A DNA stretch of 30,043 nt from Paulinella micropora (taxonomy: Eukaryota; Cercozoa; Imbricatea; Euglyphida): NCBI GenBank assembly GCA_009731375.1, contig BJOX01000145.1, positions 649,899 to 679,941 on the forward strand, read 5' to 3'. How positions within the stretch are numbered: the first letter of the stretch is position 1; every line of letters starts with the position of its first letter. The position numbers were made by a program, and so were the translations under genes. Below, piece after piece: positions 11,570-20,876 of the stretch. The notes under the pieces were generated by a model. It was given only the letters and a program-made list of their open reading frames with translations. It was not told the origin of the DNA and made no database searches.

Positions 11570-11805
11570 ACTGTAGGCATCACCCCCCGGATAGCCGGTA
11601 AAAAATACCTTTTCCTGGTGACAGGTGCACCAGCTGTTTTTCATTATTATTTGTCCGGATTGGACCTGATGCCATTTTATTCCTGATCTGTTGCCGTTTT
11701 CCTTTTTGGCTTCACTGAGCTAATATAACGAGACATCATTCTCATCTTTTGAGGACTGTGTTTGGTTGTATTACCGACTTTTTACGAGCTATCGTTGGGG
11801 GCATT
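11570..11805 (-). repeat. Long inverted repeat, right arm
   Basis: 236-bp inverted partner of 8783-9021. Its outer end (11805) is the left limit of the viral block. A - strand frame runs without a stop from the neighbouring coiled-coil ORF, past that ORF's TAG, into this arm. This suggests a fusion at the junction rather than a native viral end. Confidence 0.9.
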
Positions 11806-11894
11806 ACAAAACAGGCTTTCGTAAAGGAAGTACCACTCTCAATGATTGATTCAATTTTTTCAATCTCTTCGTTTTCAATCATTCCTCTATTCTG

Positions 11895-12218
11895 CTATTT
11901 CCAATATTTCATCAATCTTCTTTCGTCTTCAATCTGTCTCAATCTCTTCTTTCTTCTTCTGTCTTTCATCAAGTCTTCTTCAATCTCTTCTTTCTCAGAT
12001 TTCTTCTTAATCAAAATTTCGTCAATCGCTCTAAGTCCTTCTTTCTTCTTCTCCAATTCCTTCATCATCTCCTCAATCATCTCTTCATCTTTCTCAATCT
12101 CCTTCATCGCTTTTATCTTCAGTTCAGTCAATCTTTTCGCGTTATATCTATGGTCTTCAAATTCTTCAATCCATTCTTCTTTTCCCTTTACGAAATCTAG
12201 TATAAGGTTAATCGACAT
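11895..12218 (-). CDS. Coiled-coil protein of unknown function
   Basis: 107 residues starting MSINLILDFVKGKEEWIEEF, then an almost unbroken charged Lys/Glu helix with heptad-like spacing of Leu, Ile and Met (for example MIEEMMKELEKKKEGLRAID). It has no signal peptide and no catalytic motif. It is the leftmost viral gene and is transcribed outward, divergent from the gene at 12508. The frame stays open beyond its TAG into the repeat arm, so the native C terminus may be longer or replaced. A structural or scaffolding role is possible, but the function is not recognisable. Confidence 0.6.
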   Translation of the reverse strand: MSINLILDFVKGKEEWIEEFEDHRYNAKRLTELKIKAMKEIEKDEEMIEEMMKELEKKKEGLRAIDEILIKKKSEKEEIEEDLMKDRRRKKRLRQIEDERRLMKYWK

Positions 12219-12507
12219 AATATGAGGTGTTTTTTTTACTCACGCGTGAGGTCCGCACAAAAAGACAGAAAAAGAAGCAACAGAGAAAAACAGTTGCTCA
12301 TTTGCTCAAAATTTAGAGCATTCGTGCAAAAAAATTATTAAAAAAACGCCAATATCGCCCGCTACTTTCGATAAAAATTATTGCGTTGACTATGTCTGCC
12401 TGAATGTTTCCTAAATAAAAAGGAAATTGCTAAAAAACTGACAACCAAAACCAAAACTGGGGCTTGTCGGTCTCATTCCCTCAAAATCTCCAGAGTTTAG
12501 AAGCAGG
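12219..12507. promoter_or_regulatory. Divergent intergenic region
   Basis: About 290 bp between the divergent coiled-coil gene and the gene at 12508. It is A/T-rich with T7/A7 runs and likely holds both promoters. No exact motif can be assigned. Confidence 0.35.
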
Positions 12508-13126
12508 ATGGACGATTTATCAGCCGCCTTGGAAGGCTTGAAGTTTGGAGAACACGACAAAGCTCAACCCGACGAAGCTCAACCCGCCCCAGCTCAACCC
12601 GCCCCAGCTCAACCCGCCCCACAACCATTCCATCCGCCACTCGGTTGGTCAGACGAAGACGCCACGGCCAAAGGTGAACCAGTAGTTTGCCCTACAAGTT
12701 CAAAAAATTGCGGGGGAGAAGTAGTCTCATAAGTAGATGGGGTAAATACATCGTTTTCTTGATCCTTGTCCACTTCATCGTCACCGACCACTTCGATTTG
12801 CGGCAAAATTTCTTGAACAAGTTCAAGAAGAAAAAGAAGATGAATTTATCGTTCAGGTTCACGATAGTTTTCTTCGTGCTAACAAAGAAGTAAAGTTGAG
12901 TCGTGATGGTGGCGAGTTCAAAAACGGCGAAGGACTAGTGTTTCGTGCAGTGGGAATTGACAAAGGAATTAGAAACCCAATTCGTCAGAGATTTTTTTTG
13001 GTGGAAGACCATAATAATGAGATTACAGTTTTTCCATCTCTGACATCCATCCATAAACATTTCAAGGACAATATGGAGTCAATCAATTTTATTTTGCCGA
13101 TAGCTGGACATTGGAGACGACGATAG
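12508..13126 (+). pseudogene. Unknown viral protein, split by a small inversion
   Basis: The N-terminal part starts MDDLSAALEGLKFGEHDKAQ and continues into a (PAQPA)n Pro/Ala repeat and FHPPLGWSDEDATAKGEPVV. The C-terminal part (from about 12812) reads EQVQEEKEDEF, later GLVFRAVGIDKGIRNPIRQR and ends PIAGHWRRR at 13126. Between them the + strand is broken by stops and frame changes, but the - strand from about 12811 to 12702 reads an acidic peptide (EVVGDDEVDKDQENDVFTP). Short inverted repeats (12694-12711 and 12803-12822) bound this piece. The simplest reading is one gene of about 200 codons whose central 110 bp was flipped. The function is unknown. The Pro/Ala stretch could be a linker. Confidence 0.6.
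12694..12822. repeat. Inverted-repeat-bounded flipped segment
   Basis: The left arm ACAAGTTCAAAAAATTGC (12694-12711) is the imperfect reverse complement of GCAAAATTTCTTGAACAAGT (12803-12822). The enclosed DNA codes on the - strand, while the flanks code on +. Confidence 0.65.
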
Positions 13127-13266
13127 TTGGGAATGTACAACGAACTTCATAAATCTAATATTACTTTTGCTTTCTTTTCTCTTTTGCTTGTTCTTATGTT
13201 CTCTGGTTGAATGTCTTCTCTCTTCAACTGTTATTTTGTTTTCTTTTCTTTCGTCATTTCTTTTAC
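13127..13266. other. Short intergenic, T-rich
   Basis: Convergent spacer between the + gene ending at 13126 and the - strand integrase. TTCTTTTCT-type runs; no gene. Confidence 0.4.
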
Positions 13267-14123
13267 CTATTCTTTTATTTGTTTTTCTTCGTCTACCGGT
13301 TTGTCGAACTGAGTCTTTAATAATTCCCGAGTGCTTACTAGCTCATCCGAATTTAATATCAACTTGAAACCGGAACGCCCCACGACGGTATAAATCTGTT
13401 TGCTGTATTGCTTACCACCCTTAGAAAATAAATTCCTCTTTAGCTCCTTTCGCACCTTATCGCCCTTTTCGAATTCGTCAATCAACCCGTCCCGTTGAAT
13501 TCTTTGTTTATTTTTATTTACTCCCTTAAATACATCTATCTGCCTATTTTGAATTGTTCTATGAAAACACATATTATAAGCGTCCACCATATCGTCAATA
13601 TAAGTCAGCCAATCAAAATTACCGTTAGTTTCAAATAATATGTCCAACCATCTCAGTATTGTTCTTATAACCCGGTCAACGATTGCAAGCGCCCGATGGT
13701 CTCCTATTTCAACAGTCCTGTGTTCGACGTTGTTGTCTCTGAAATAATCTTTGACTATTCCTTTGTATTCACTCCCACTGTCGGTTGTAATGCTCTCGGG
13801 AGTGTACGGTATAGATTTTAAAGCTAAATAAACTTCTTTCGCCGTTTTTGTTTTTAAGTGGTTTAATTATTAATCGGCTGTGTGTGTCTATCCAAAAACA
13901 ACATCCAAGCATAGCCTTTATTACCTTTCTTGTCTTTAAGTTTTGACATATCCGCCAAATCTACAAATACTTGTTTAAGTGGTTTGTCTGACCATATTGT
14001 ATTCCATTTATCCGTTGGTAATCTTTTTTGGTAATGTATTTCAAGTGCTTGTTGTTCCTTTATTTCATCTTCATCACCTCCAGTTTCAGTATTTTGTGTA
14101 TTTCCTGTATGCTTATGGTCCAT
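13267..14123 (-). pseudogene. Retroviral-type (rve) integrase
   Basis: This DDE integrase would insert the element into host DNA. From the ATG at 14123 it reads LPTDKWNTIWSDKPLKQVFV then DLADM (first catalytic Asp, about residue 55), then GYAWMLFLDRHT. After two frame changes (one at the (TG)n run near 13881-13888, one near 13840-13850) it continues with YTPESITTDSGSEYKG (second Asp), GDHRALAIVDRVIRTILRW (third acidic residue, Asp rather than the retroviral Glu), and AYNMCFHRTIQNRQIDVFKG. It ends with an SH3/chromo-like tail (GDKVRKELKRNLFSKGG, KQIYTVVGRSGFKLI). An N-terminal HHCC zinc finger is not visible. Total length is about 285 codons. It sits near the left end, as in Mavericks. The frameshifts suggest it is dead unless they are assembly errors. 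Confidence 0.85.
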
Positions 14124-14204
14124 TGCTATATGCGACTAAAATAGGAAGGTAGTTTATCACAATATACAAAAGAGTAAATAATAAGTCGTGCATAAAGTTA
14201 TATA

Positions 14205-14722
14205 TTAGAACTTTAAAAATATCTTTGAAACATCATTGTTTTCTTTTTTTGACTTCTCTGGTTGTCCCGCATAAACATTGACATTAACACGGCCAGTCTT
14301 CTTCCCTCCTTTCTTAGGCTTAGGCTCTTCCTCTTCTTCCTCACTTTCGCTTTCGCTATCCTCGCTATCTTCTTCCACTTTCTTTTTACCACTTTCTTCG
14401 CCTTCTTCTGTTTGGTTTTAAGTTTCATACCCGCAACCCGTCGGGCGACAATATCAACAAAGTCGTGTTCAACCTCTTCATCACTTTCACTGCTTTCCTC
14501 AATCGGTTCGCCATCTCTACCATCAATCATATCTTTCGCCAACTGCTTCTTAGTAATGTGTTCCATCCGCTGTTCCGCCGTGATTTCTTTCACATTCTTA
14601 GCCTCTTCCTCCGCAAGTAGTTCCCTCGCCCTCTCAATCTTTCTCTGCTTAGCCTGGTTCTTCTTCGCCTCCCAACCCTTTTCAAGGTTCTTCATCGCAA
14701 CCTCTCTATTACCTCTCGGCAT
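14205..14722 (-). pseudogene. Highly charged viral protein, frameshifted
   Basis: It starts MPRGNREVAMKNLEKGWEAK at 14722, with a Lys/Glu/Arg helical region (QRKIERARELLAEEEAKNVK) and an acidic Ser/Asp/Glu stretch. The frame open to 14213 becomes unlike protein after about 14400. The neighbouring - frame there instead gives EEDSEDSESESEEEEEEPKP, then KKTGRVNVNVYAGQPEKSKK, and ends at a stop at 14205-14207, so a single indel lies near 14395-14410. The length is about 172 residues. It is divergent from the fibre gene across a 78-bp AT-rich promoter region. The function is unknown; alternating basic and acidic blocks suggest a nucleic-acid or virion-core role, but that is only a guess. Confidence 0.6.
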
Positions 14723-14800
14723 TTTATGACTTGTTTATATTATTATACAAAATAATATTATTTAGTTTTTATTAATAAACAATTTTTTAACAAATATAAT
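14723..14800. promoter_or_regulatory. AT-rich divergent promoter region
   Basis: 78 bp, over 85% A/T by eye, with TATTATACAAAATAATATTA and AACAAATATAAT directly before the fibre ATG. It must serve both the - gene starting at 14722 and the + gene at 14801. Confidence 0.55.
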
Positions 14801-17800
14801 ATGAGTTTCAAGTCGCTCTTAGGCCTTAATGAGTTGGCTGTTGATAGTCTAGATATAAAAAATGTAGACTTAACAAATATTAATATTATCGGCTTAAATA
14901 CAGACAGAGTGCCAGAAGATGCCGACCCGATAAATCTTTATTATACTGACGGCCGATTTGATACACGACTGGCTACCAAAAGCACAGCGGACATTAAAGA
15001 AGGAAAAATTTTATACTACACAGAGCAACGAGTTAGGGACAACGACGAGGTCAAAGCCTCAACTCAACACCGCTGGAATACAAGTAATCCGCACCAAACC
15101 AGCCTTTATAATCTGATAGACACAAACATATCCGCACCAACTGTCGGTCAATACTTAACATACATCGATGTAGATGGCAAATGGAGGAATACATATTTAG
15201 GGTCAATTGACACACTCTCTGATGTAGTCATCACAGCACCAGTGACGATGAATAGTTATCTAACATACAATTCTATAAACTGGGTAAATAAAACATTTCC
15301 GATAAATGTTGATGAATTCGGCAATATTAGTATGGGAAGGAAGAATATAACAGGAGTTAATTTACTAAATACCAAAGATGTTGATGAATGGATATTTGAG
15401 CATAACGATAATAATGATAAAGTGTCAGCGAGTGGAAGCATATATAGCCACAGCGATGTGACAATATCAGGCTTCCCAGCAGATAACCAACTGCTTATGT
15501 TTAGCACGGGACAATGGAGAAATACTACTTCACCCTTTCTTAGATTAGACGTCACAGCCAGTATGACAGGAGGACTAAATATGGGTGGTTATGCTATTTC
15601 AGGGGCTTCTACATATAATGGAATTAATCTCGCAAATCTCGCAGTTGATGGTTCGGTGGTTAAACTAACAGGAGACCAAACCATAGGAGGAATTAAAACA
15701 TTTAGCAGTATAATAAATGCGAGTGCTGGTCTTGATATGAAAAGCCAAAGCATTACAAATGTAAATCAACTAAATGGCAGGTCTATCACAACTGGGCTAT
15801 CAGAGCACGATACAAACAACGCGAAAGTTTCGGCGAGCGGAAGTATTGATACACATAGCGATGTGATTGTAACAACAGCATCAGATAATCAACTACTCAT
15901 TTATAGCACAGGACAATGGAGAAACGTGGCATCACCCTTTCTTAGATTAGACGGCACTGCTAGTATGACGGGAGGGCTAAATATGGGAAACCAACGCATA
16001 ACAAATGTAAATCTGGTTGATGGTGTGGATGTTTCTGTTCTTGATAGCTCGGCAGTTAAAACCTCAGGAAACCAAACCATATCAGGAATTAAGACATATA
16101 GCAGTGGTGTTGAAATTACTGGGAATTCAATCAATTCAACAACAAAGGGAACATTCATTGTTTTCAATTCTACCAGTAATATCGGGTCAATTGCTAGTTT
16201 GGATATGAACACGGCAACATATTACAACTTTGAAATTTCTGCGAAAAAAATAAGTTTTATTATTGACGGGACGATTGTTTCGTGGTTTAATGCTACTGGC
16301 TTAGATTGTAATAGTAGTCGGATTGTTAATCTAGGAGCGCCACAAAATGCGAATGAAGCGGTAAATAGACAATATCTGGATGACAATTGTGTGAAACTAA
16401 CAGGAGACCAAACAATAACAGGAATTAAAACATTCAACGGGACGAGCACTACGATAAAATATCTAACTTTAACACAAACGGCTGATTTTAATAATCAAGA
16501 AATCATTAATGGTGGAAATATAACATATAATGGTGCGAGGATATTAAACCAAAATGGAGGAGATATATTCTTTTCACAGACATCAGGTGATTATCGATAT
16601 TTCTTATTTTCTCTAAATACCGCTACAAGTGGAACCGCAGACCAAAGAGGTTATGTATTCACGAATGTAGCATTTGATGTAAAAGGAGCGGGACTTTATA
16701 TTTCAAAACTTTTGGACAATAAAAGTGCTTCATCTGACGTTGTCCGTTTTAACAATGCTGGCGGTATGCGGTTTCAAGGTGCTTTGGATATGAACTCAAA
16801 CAACATAACAAATGGTGGAACAATAACGGGAACATCAATCACTTCAACTGCTGGCATGACTACAACCACATTAACGGCGAGCGGATTATTAACAGCAGAT
16901 GGCGGTTGCAAGTTATCTATTCAAAATAAAGTAGATGGAGGAACTGGACAGGGTATATTTCTGTGGGATACAGACAACACAGGATGGGGGATTTATATGG
17001 CTCAGGCAGGGGCAGGTAAAAGTCTATCTGGACGGTCTGCGGTTGCAGGCAACGATATTTCAGGCTTTGCTATAAGATTTAGGTCTGGTTTTGCTTCAAC
17101 AGATGGTTTTGTGTGGGAAAATTCTAATGAGCAATTGTTAATGTCATTAAATGGGGCAAACGGAACTTTATGGACAAAAGGATTGATAACGGCTAGTGCG
17201 GGGATATCAACAACATCATTAACGACGACTGATAAAATAACAACATCACTAACATCATCGATAAGCAGACCGATAATTATAGGAAACACATCAAAATCAG
17301 TGAATGGGGCGACAGGTGGTTTAGAAATATATGGAACGGCTGGTAATATCGGAGGGGCACACTTACAAGCAATAACAACGGCGGATGTTTATCCAACATT
17401 TCAATTATTGAACTGGGCACACGATAACATAAATTTATATTTTGATTGCTATTACAACGGGACGAACATATTATCTTCTAGCACTTCTTCAAATTTTCAA
17501 ATAGCGAAATACTTAAACAAACTAAGTTTTAAATATAAAAATGGCGGAACACTTGGGCAGTCTATAACGATGACAGAGGCGATATCTATTGATACAGCGG
17601 GATTATTAGCGACGAAGGCTATTACGGCAAGTGGATTAATAACGGCGAATGCGGGTATTACATACACGGGAGTGCTAACGACCACAACATTAACTGGTGG
17701 AGCAAAGATAGGAATACAAGGAGGAACAGATGGGACAAATGCGAGAGGAATATAAATTTGGGAAACAGCAAATACAGACTGGGGCATTTATATGTCTCAA

Positions 17801-18477
17801 TCTGGTGCGAGTAAATCATTAAGTGGAGGAACAGCGCCAACTGGAGGAGTAGGAGGTGGTATAACTTCTCATGCTATAAAATTTAGAGTTGGTAATGGTT
17901 CAACGAATGGTTGTATATGGGAGAATAGTTCAAATACTGCTTTACTGTCTTTGAGAGGGAGCGATGGGCAATTATGGGTATTGTCTAATCCAATTCAATA
18001 TTCAGACAGGAGAAAAAAAGAAGACATAAAAGAGTGTTTAGGCTTAGATTTTATTAATAAGTTAAATCCAGTCTGCTATCGTATGATTGACGACAACAAG
18101 AAACAGAGAACGGGTTTGATAGCACAGGAATTAGAAGATATACAATAACAGAAATGAATATGCTAGATTTTGGAGGTTTTATAAAAGAAACAATTATGGT
18201 TCCGTGTCCAAAGCAAAGAAAAGAATGCGAATTGAAAGGTGTGAGCGTTAATCCAGAAGATGTTAAATGTGTTGATAGTGGTGATGTCGGTTATGGTATA
18301 GGTTATTCCGAGTTTATCGCCCCATTAATTAAAGCGGCTCAACAATTANNNNNNNNNNAGGTTCAACAATGATCAGAAAAGGTGATTTATTTAGAAAAGC
18401 AAAATAATAATCTAACTAATGATATAGCCGATTAAAAAAACCAATTAGCAGAAATCCGTAATTACAATGCCCCCTAG
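14801..18477 (+). pseudogene. Tail-fibre-like protein with C-terminal S74 chaperone domain
   Basis: Very long fibre protein, about 1,220 codons. The N terminus (MSFKSLLGLNELAVDSLDIK) leads to NLYYTDGRFDTRLATKS and ILYYTEQRV, the head of many trimeric phage-type fibres. The shaft has repeats such as VKLTGDQTIGGIKTF (15658), VKTSGNQTISGIKTY (16048), VKLTGDQTITGIKTF (16390) and twice ASMTGGLNMG. Near the end SDRRKKEDIKECLGLDFINK (about 18002) is the self-cleaving S74 intramolecular chaperone motif with the Ser-Asp cleavage site. GYGIGYSEFIAPLIKAAQQL follows, then a coiled coil (EKVIYLEKQNNNLTNDI). Breaks: in-frame TAA at 17753-17755, a frameshift near 18140-18155, a 10-N gap (18349-18358), and in-frame TGA and TAA in the coiled coil. 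It would bind the host surface. The intact 984-codon part may still be expressed without its chaperone. Confidence 0.85.
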
Positions 18478-18813
18478 ATTACACCCTCCACCTCCACTCA
18501 TTGATATGGCAGATGGCGAACTAACACCAGAGTTGAAGAACCGTGTTTTGGATATTTCATTGAAGAATGAAGAAAAAAAGTAGAGCACGAATTGGAAGAT
18601 AACTGGAATTGTTGTTGTATAAAAAACAGACCGACTGACAGCCGACTTATTAAGTATCTGTTTCAAATGGGTATCCTTATCGCTATTATAACCCTTTGTA
18701 TCGTGAGGTTGTCTGAAAAGAACTTACCGTGCGAGACAGCCAACACTTATGTAGGTATTTTAACACTATTGATTGGAATATGCCTTCCATCGCCATCTAG
18801 TTCAAAGAAATGA
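18467..18813 (+). pseudogene. Small viral membrane protein, frameshifted
   Basis: The ATG at 18467 overlaps the end of the fibre gene. It reads MPPRLHPPPPLIDMADGELT and a charged stretch to KNEEKK, where the frame closes at an A7 run. The next frame continues VEHELEDNWNCCCIKNRP and then two hydrophobic segments (MGILIAIITLCIVRL and YVGILTLLIGICL) before the stop at 18813. One base in the A run separates the halves, so assembly error is a real option. The full length would be about 115 residues: a soluble N-terminal tail, a CCC motif (possible acylation or disulphide site) and a membrane hairpin. Small membrane proteins are common in PLVs and virophages, but this one is not a family I can name. 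Confidence 0.6.
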
Positions 18814-18968
18814 ACATTCATACAAATGTATTTTATACCAAGAAGCATCACTTGAACATATTAAAGGTATAGATTCATCAAAACTAACACACCAATCACT
18901 CATCGGCTTATACACGCATTTAAATTTGGTTTCTATTCCTTTTTGAATACACCACACACAACTTTCAT
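18802..18968 (-). CDS. Possible small Cys-rich protein
   Basis: A - strand frame reads CVWCIQKGIETKFKCVYKPM and SDWCVSFDES, ending YECSFL at 18802, with CxxC and further cysteines. The nearest ATG (18966-18968) is in another frame, separated by a (GT)n run, so a start needs a frameshift. It overlaps the 3' end of the membrane-protein gene by 12 bases, tail to tail. It may be a zinc-binding or virion protein, or a chance frame. Confidence 0.35.
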
Positions 18969-19085
18969 TTTTTTATCGCTGACCCGCGAATAGAAATCGC
19001 AGGCGGTCCGACCTAACACAGAGCACACAAATAATAATATTAATAGCATAATATATTATACATCATATAGAAACAAAAAACACAA

Positions 19086-19457
19086 ATGACGGATTTCAAA
19101 TACCAAAAGATTATTTTTCTGAGTAATGATTTTCCAGGCGGGGTTAATGGTAGCAAGACATTTGACAAACAATTCAAATGAACTTTACCCCAACCAGAAT
19201 GAATGTTAAGTTTATCCACTATATGAATAATACGACGGAGACGAAAACAAAAATCCTTTATATGGACCGCCTTGGGATTATTGGAACATTCGCTGATAGC
19301 AACACTGCGAACATTTCCAATCTCGGCTACAACTTAGGAGTAGCAGGCTGGACTGACGGGCAATACAGTTTTTAGAGTGCTTAAAACGGACAATGGCAGT
19401 ATTGAGACTGACCAACTAGCTGGAAGAATTGTTATTTGTTTAGAATTTCTCGCGTAA
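19086..19457 (+). pseudogene. Small unknown viral protein with two frameshifts
   Basis: It starts MTDFKYQKIIFLSNDFPGGV at 19086. That frame stops at 19180, but the +2 frame continues from MNFTPTRMNVKFIHYMNNTT through RLGIIGTFADSNTANISNLG to WTDGQYSF. The first frame then resumes as VLKTDNGSIETDQLAGRIVI and ends at TAA 19455-19457. The two shifts compensate, giving a product of about 123 residues. AT-rich DNA with AATATATTATAC precedes the start. I do not recognise the family. Its place between fibre and ATPase genes suggests a minor virion component. Confidence 0.5.
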
Positions 19458-19521
19458 CCCCGCAGGTAAAAAAAAAAAATTTTAAAATATATAATATACA
19501 ACCTACGGTCGTAGACAGTAT

Positions 19522-19548
19522 TTGGAGGTGCGGAGGCGAAGTCTCTGC
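19522..19548 (+). repeat. 27-bp leader repeat, copy 1
   Basis: The segment beginning TTGGAGGTGCGGAGGCGAAG and ending TCTCTGC is identical to 20441-20467. It ends one base before the ATPase ATG (19550), downstream of an ATATATAATATAC motif. Spacing to the ATG differs by one base between copies, so it is not conserved as coding sequence in frame with the start. Confidence 0.85.
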
Positions 19549-19549
19549 T

Positions 19550-20373
19550 ATGGAAATATTAACGATATACGAGTTAGACCAGTCAAGCAAAACGGAGATG
19601 GCGAGAAGTTGGCAAAAGGATATAAGTTATTTGATGAATCGTTCGCTAATATTTTTCTTCTCGCTCGCAAGAAGAGCGGTAAGACAACGGCACTGTTCGA
19701 AATCCTGAAACGAACGACGGACAAAAAGACCCGTATTGTTATTATTGCCAGCACAATACATAAAGACCACATCTACAAAGAAATGGTTAAGCACTTCAAA
19801 AAGAAGGGAAACCCGATGGCTATATACACATATTTGAAAACGGAAGGCTACAGTGTGATTGATTACGAGTTAGACAAGCTCAATAAACCCGATGAAGAGC
19901 AAGAAGAAGGAGAGATTGTTCAAGATGGTAAAGAAGAACCGAAGCCGAAGTTTCTTTATTTTGGTAAGGAGGAAAAGAAGAAGCAGGAGGGAGGCAAAAA
20001 AACCCCAAGACCGAGCAAATACATTACACCAGAAGTCGTGTTTGTGTTAGATGATTTGGGTAGCGGGTTGAGAGATAAGTCTGTGAGCGACCTGTTAAAA
20101 AAAAATAGACACTACAAATAAAAGGTGATTATGAGTTCGCAATACTTACAAGACCTATCTCCTGCTAGTTTGAAACAACTAGACTATATTTTAATCTTTG
20201 GCGGTCAAAGTGTGGATAAAATTGAACTCGTGTATAAACATTTAGACCTCGGCTACGACCTGGAATACTTCATTGAAAAATATCACGAGGCGACGAAAGA
20301 GAGGTTTAACTTTTTGTATGTGGATGCGGTTTCCGATGAACTAAGGCAAAATTTTAATAAACGATTTTTATGA
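19550..20373 (+). pseudogene. Genome-packaging ATPase (FtsK/HerA, A32-like)
   Basis: This is the motor that drives DNA into the capsid in PLVs, virophages and large DNA viruses. The start region reads NINDIRVRPVKQNGDGEKLA and GYKLFDESFANIF. Walker A is ARKKSGKTT (about 19663-19689), Walker B is VVFVLDDLGSG (about 20035-20065), and the downstream motif is KVIMSSQYLQDLSP. The C terminus ends RQNFNKRFL at 20373. Two defects are visible. The ATG at 19550 is one base out of frame with the rest, so there is an indel at codon 2-3. An in-frame TAA at 20119-20121 separates RHYK from KVIMSSQ. Total length with both ignored is about 274 residues, normal for the family. It lies upstream of the small basic protein and capsid genes. 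Confidence 0.9.
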
Positions 20374-20385
20374 TTTTATTATTAA

Positions 20386-20407
20386 TTATTTTTTTCCATA
20401 TATTATA
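20386..20407 (+). promoter_or_regulatory. AT-rich promoter-like motif
   Basis: TATTTTTTTTCCATATATTA precedes the leader repeat and the small basic protein gene. It is the same T-run plus AATATA/ATATTA arrangement seen before other viral genes. Confidence 0.5.
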
Positions 20408-20440
20408 GAACCTTTTTGAAAAAAAAGCTTCACCAAAAAC

Positions 20441-20467
20441 TTGGAGGTGCGGAGGCGAAGTCTCTGC
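20441..20467 (+). repeat. 27-bp leader repeat, copy 2
   Basis: Identical to 19522-19548. It directly abuts an ATG at 20468. Confidence 0.85.
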
Positions 20468-20788
20468 ATGGTCGTGAAAACAACAAGGGTTCAAGTCATT
20501 CCAACAGTCGGAAAAATAACAAGAAACTCAAACACAATGGCGGGCGGAAAAAAGAAAACTGGACGCAAGAAACAAAAGGGTTGTGGGCAAAAGGGAGGTA
20601 AAATAAACTGGGAAAAGGTCGGCAATACATTTAGGTCTATTAATAAATATTTGAAAAAAGACAAAATAATCTCTCGCTTAGCTGGAGCTTTGGATAGAGT
20701 TGGCGTTCCATATGCTGACAAAGTTCAAAAGGCTGCGAGCGATATGGGATACGGTAAGCAGCGAGGCCGTGGAGCACTTAAATTTTAG
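20468..20788 (+). CDS. Small basic viral protein
   Basis: The open frame from ATG 20468 starts MVVKTTRVQVIPTVGKI. An internal ATG at 20537 (MAGGKKKTGRKKQKGCGQKG) looks like a more natural start for an 83-residue protein and gives a strongly basic N terminus. It continues INWEKVGNTFRSINKYLKKD and DRVGVPYADKVQKAASDMGY and ends GRGALKF at a TAG that overlaps a hairpin. It has no membrane segment. Small, very basic, Gly/Lys-rich proteins next to capsid genes in adenovirus-like and polinton-like viruses are often DNA-condensing core proteins; that role is inferred here. The frame is intact, with the 27-bp leader directly upstream. Confidence 0.65.
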   Translation: MVVKTTRVQVIPTVGKITRNSNTMAGGKKKTGRKKQKGCGQKGGKINWEKVGNTFRSINKYLKKDKIISRLAGALDRVGVPYADKVQKAASDMGYGKQRGRGALKF

Positions 20789-20862
20789 TAGGGACAAGCC
20801 CCTACACACGCTCAACGAGTTGAGCTTTTTGCTCGCAAAAACCCCGAGGTGGTTTTAAATAT
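20788..20862 (+). terminator. Cluster of hairpins after the small basic protein gene
   Basis: Three stem-loops follow one another: GTAGGG/CCCTAC (20788-20805, starting on the last base of the stop codon), the near-perfect palindrome GCTCAACGAGTTGAGC (20810-20825) followed by T5, and AAAACC/GGTTTT (about 20838-20856). Hairpins at gene ends are the known mRNA-end signal in mimiviruses and their virophages. A similar role here is inferred. Confidence 0.6.
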
Positions 20863-20876
20863 TAAACTAAACTTTC

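Noticed and set aside
8783-11805. Terminal inverted repeats of the viral element
   Set aside because: The arms enclose host-like DNA rather than the viral genes, and no third copy is visible at the right end; not enough to call them viral TIRs.
11749-12225. 158-codon + strand ORF rich in Ser/Ile/Phe
   Set aside because: Antisense shadow of the Lys/Glu coiled-coil gene, whose composition produces an open opposite frame.
14262-14729. 155-codon + strand ORF
   Set aside because: Antisense shadow of the charged - strand gene.
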